24,360 nucleotides of DNA from JBFJVZ01 sp041623895 (lineage in GTDB: Bacteria; Planctomycetota; Planctomycetia; Pirellulales; Pirellulaceae), in assembly GCA_041623895.1 (NCBI GenBank), contig JBFJVZ010000058.1, positions 1 to 24,360 on the forward strand, given 5' to 3'. This document shows positions 23,458-24,360 of the stretch, piece by piece. The position numbers were made by a program, and so were the translations under genes. The stretch's first letter is position 1. Each line of letters opens with the position of its first letter. Below the pieces are notes generated by a model. It saw nothing but the letters and a program-made list of their open reading frames with translations, did not search any database and was not told the origin of the DNA.

Positions 23458-24081
23458 ATGTCCTATTCTCTACCAGATCTTCCCTACGCCTATGATGCAC
23501 TCGAGCCGCACATTGATGCTCGAACCATGGAAATCCACCACAGCAAGCATCACAACGCCTACATCACCAAGGTCAATGCGGCGCTGGAAGGCACCGGACT
23601 GGATAGCAAGCCCATCGAAGAACTGATTGCGGATCTTTCGTCCGTTCCGGACGACAAGCGAGGAGCGGTTCGAAACAACGGCGGCGGGCACGCCAATCAC
23701 TCGTTGTTTTGGACCGTGATGGGGCCTGGCGGCGGGGGCAACCCGTCCGGCGACCTGGCAGCTGCGATCGACAGCGCTTTTGGCAGCTTCGATGCCTTCA
23801 AAGAACAATTCTCAGCTGCCGGGGCTACTCGCTTCGGCAGTGGTTGGGCCTGGCTGGTCGTGGATGGCGGCCAATTGAAGGTCGGCAGCACGGCGAATCA
23901 AGACAGTCCGCTGATGGGCCAATCAATCGCAGGAATGAGCGGGACACCGATTCTTGGATTGGATGTCTGGGAACACGCGTATTATCTGCACTATCAAAAC
24001 CGGCGTCCCGATTACATCGCCGCGTTCTGGAATGTCGTCAACTGGGATGCAGTCGCCCAGCGGTTTTCGGCAGCGTCTTAG
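23458..24081 (+). CDS. sodA: Superoxide dismutase, Mn type
   Basis: A 207-aa Fe/Mn-family superoxide dismutase, full length. Metal ligands are visible: His in EIHHSKHHNAYI near 22-29, His in GGGHANHSLFW near 80-84, and Asp and His in LDVWEHAYYLHYQNRRPDYI near 168-172. The segments GGHANHSLFW and NQDSPLMG favour manganese over iron, although metal use cannot be settled from sequence. The start at 23458 (MSYSLPDLPYAYDALEP) is chosen because the family begins there and AGGG at 23446-23449 is well spaced. The frame is open 16 codons upstream to 23410. There is no signal peptide, so it is cytoplasmic. It stands alone, and its TAG stop shares its last base with repeat copy D. Confidence 0.96.
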   Translation: MSYSLPDLPYAYDALEPHIDARTMEIHHSKHHNAYITKVNAALEGTGLDSKPIEELIADLSSVPDDKRGAVRNNGGGHANHSLFWTVMGPGGGGNPSGDLAAAIDSAFGSFDAFKEQFSAAGATRFGSGWAWLVVDGGQLKVGSTANQDSPLMGQSIAGMSGTPILGLDVWEHAYYLHYQNRRPDYIAAFWNVVNWDAVAQRFSAAS

Positions 24082-24140
24082 CGCATTTCCAGATATCTCG
24101 TAGGCCAGGACTTGTCCTGGCAATAAGGCGCCAGGACAAG
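24081..24140 (+). repeat. REPIN-like dispersed repeat, copy D (truncated)
   Basis: The left flank GCGCATTTCCAGATATCTCG starts at the last base of the SOD stop codon. The full left arm is at 24100-24121, then the loop and the first 11 bases of the right arm (24130-24140). The match then stops abruptly and unrelated sequence follows, so the distal half of the right arm and the right flank are missing. This is either a deletion or an insertion by the sequence that begins at 24141. Confidence 0.88.
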
Positions 24141-24360
24141 GAGAGCGTCCGGCTTAGGAAGCAATCTAGGGGTGGCTCTTGATGGGTCAGGGAAGTTGTG
24201 GGCATCGACGATTTCGTTCGTCACAACCAGACGACAACTGCGTAGCAGTGGCAGCGTAGAGCCTGGGGTCAGGATTGCTCGTCTAAGCGAGCATTCCGCA
24301 GCCCCAGGAATCGTCATTACCAACCCGATCCCCGCGGCTCGTTTTCCAGGGGTTAGACCA
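24141..24360. other. Non-coding tail with a nested hairpin
   Basis: No gene is supported with confidence. A nested structure is formed by CCTGGGG (24262-24268) with CCCCAGG (24302-24308), enclosing TGCTCG (24276-24281) with CGAGCA (24288-24293). A minus-strand frame from 24323 spans this area and ends inside copy D; its protein (TPGSTLPLLRSCRLVV and similar) could be a remnant or another dispersed repeat. The sequence continues past the window. Confidence 0.4.

Noticed and set aside
24078..24323. 81-aa minus-strand frame at the right end
   Set aside because: It ends inside repeat copy D and overlaps the nested hairpin; it may be a repeat remnant but cannot be supported as a gene.

Overview
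The window looks like chromosomal DNA of a planctomycete, most likely of the Rhodopirellula/Pirellulaceae type. This is an inference from moderate-to-high GC, frequent TTG/GTG starts, a homodimeric-type AceE followed by AceF, a ClpS of a form I associate with planctomycetes, an ECF sigma factor with no visible anti-sigma partner, and intergenic regions rich in palindromic repeats. No rRNA, tRNA, CRISPR array, phage gene or transposase gene was seen.

Layout. At 228-5731 (+) an RND efflux pair (lipoprotein adaptor and HAE1-type pump) is followed by a protein with a CBS-like N-terminus and a HEPN-like C-terminus. At 5945-7501 (+) lies a Tat-exported protein of unknown function. At 7733-11974 (-) are aceF and aceE, the E2 and E1 of pyruvate dehydrogenase, with two hairpins between them and a hairpin-rich upstream region. 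At 12352-15101 (+) a bacterioferritin-like protein and a MacB/LolCDE-type ABC ATPase and permease form a tight cluster. At 15430-18098 (-) an M20 peptidase and serS are 17 bp apart. At 18391-20054 (+) are clpS and mtaB. An ECF sigma factor (20051-20617, -) converges on mtaB with overlapping stop codons. At 20979-23198 (+) is an HD/PAS/GGDEF signalling protein, and at 23458-24081 (+) a Mn-type superoxide dismutase.

How the genes work together. Most of the window is core cell biology: acetyl-CoA supply (AceEF), translation (SerS, MtaB), protein turnover (ClpS, M20 peptidase), iron and oxidative stress (bacterioferritin, SOD), envelope export (RND, ABC) and regulation (ECF sigma, cyclic-di-GMP). 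I see no classical defence or mobile-gene island.

The least ordinary layer is non-coding. Four copies of a roughly 100-bp element lie at 1-85, 7519-7620, 15101-15202 and 24081-24140. The core of each complete copy is two inverted GTAG-footed hairpins, the architecture of a REP doublet (REPIN). Two copies begin at the last base of a stop codon. A second GTAG-footed family is at 23258-23317, with a possibly decayed relative at 5748-5794, and a GTAG-footed single hairpin lies upstream of aceE. Other points worth attention are the CBS/HEPN protein, a ClpS with altered N-degron pocket residues, a degenerate HD-GYP domain fused to an apparently active GGDEF domain, and the uncharacterised Tat-exported protein.
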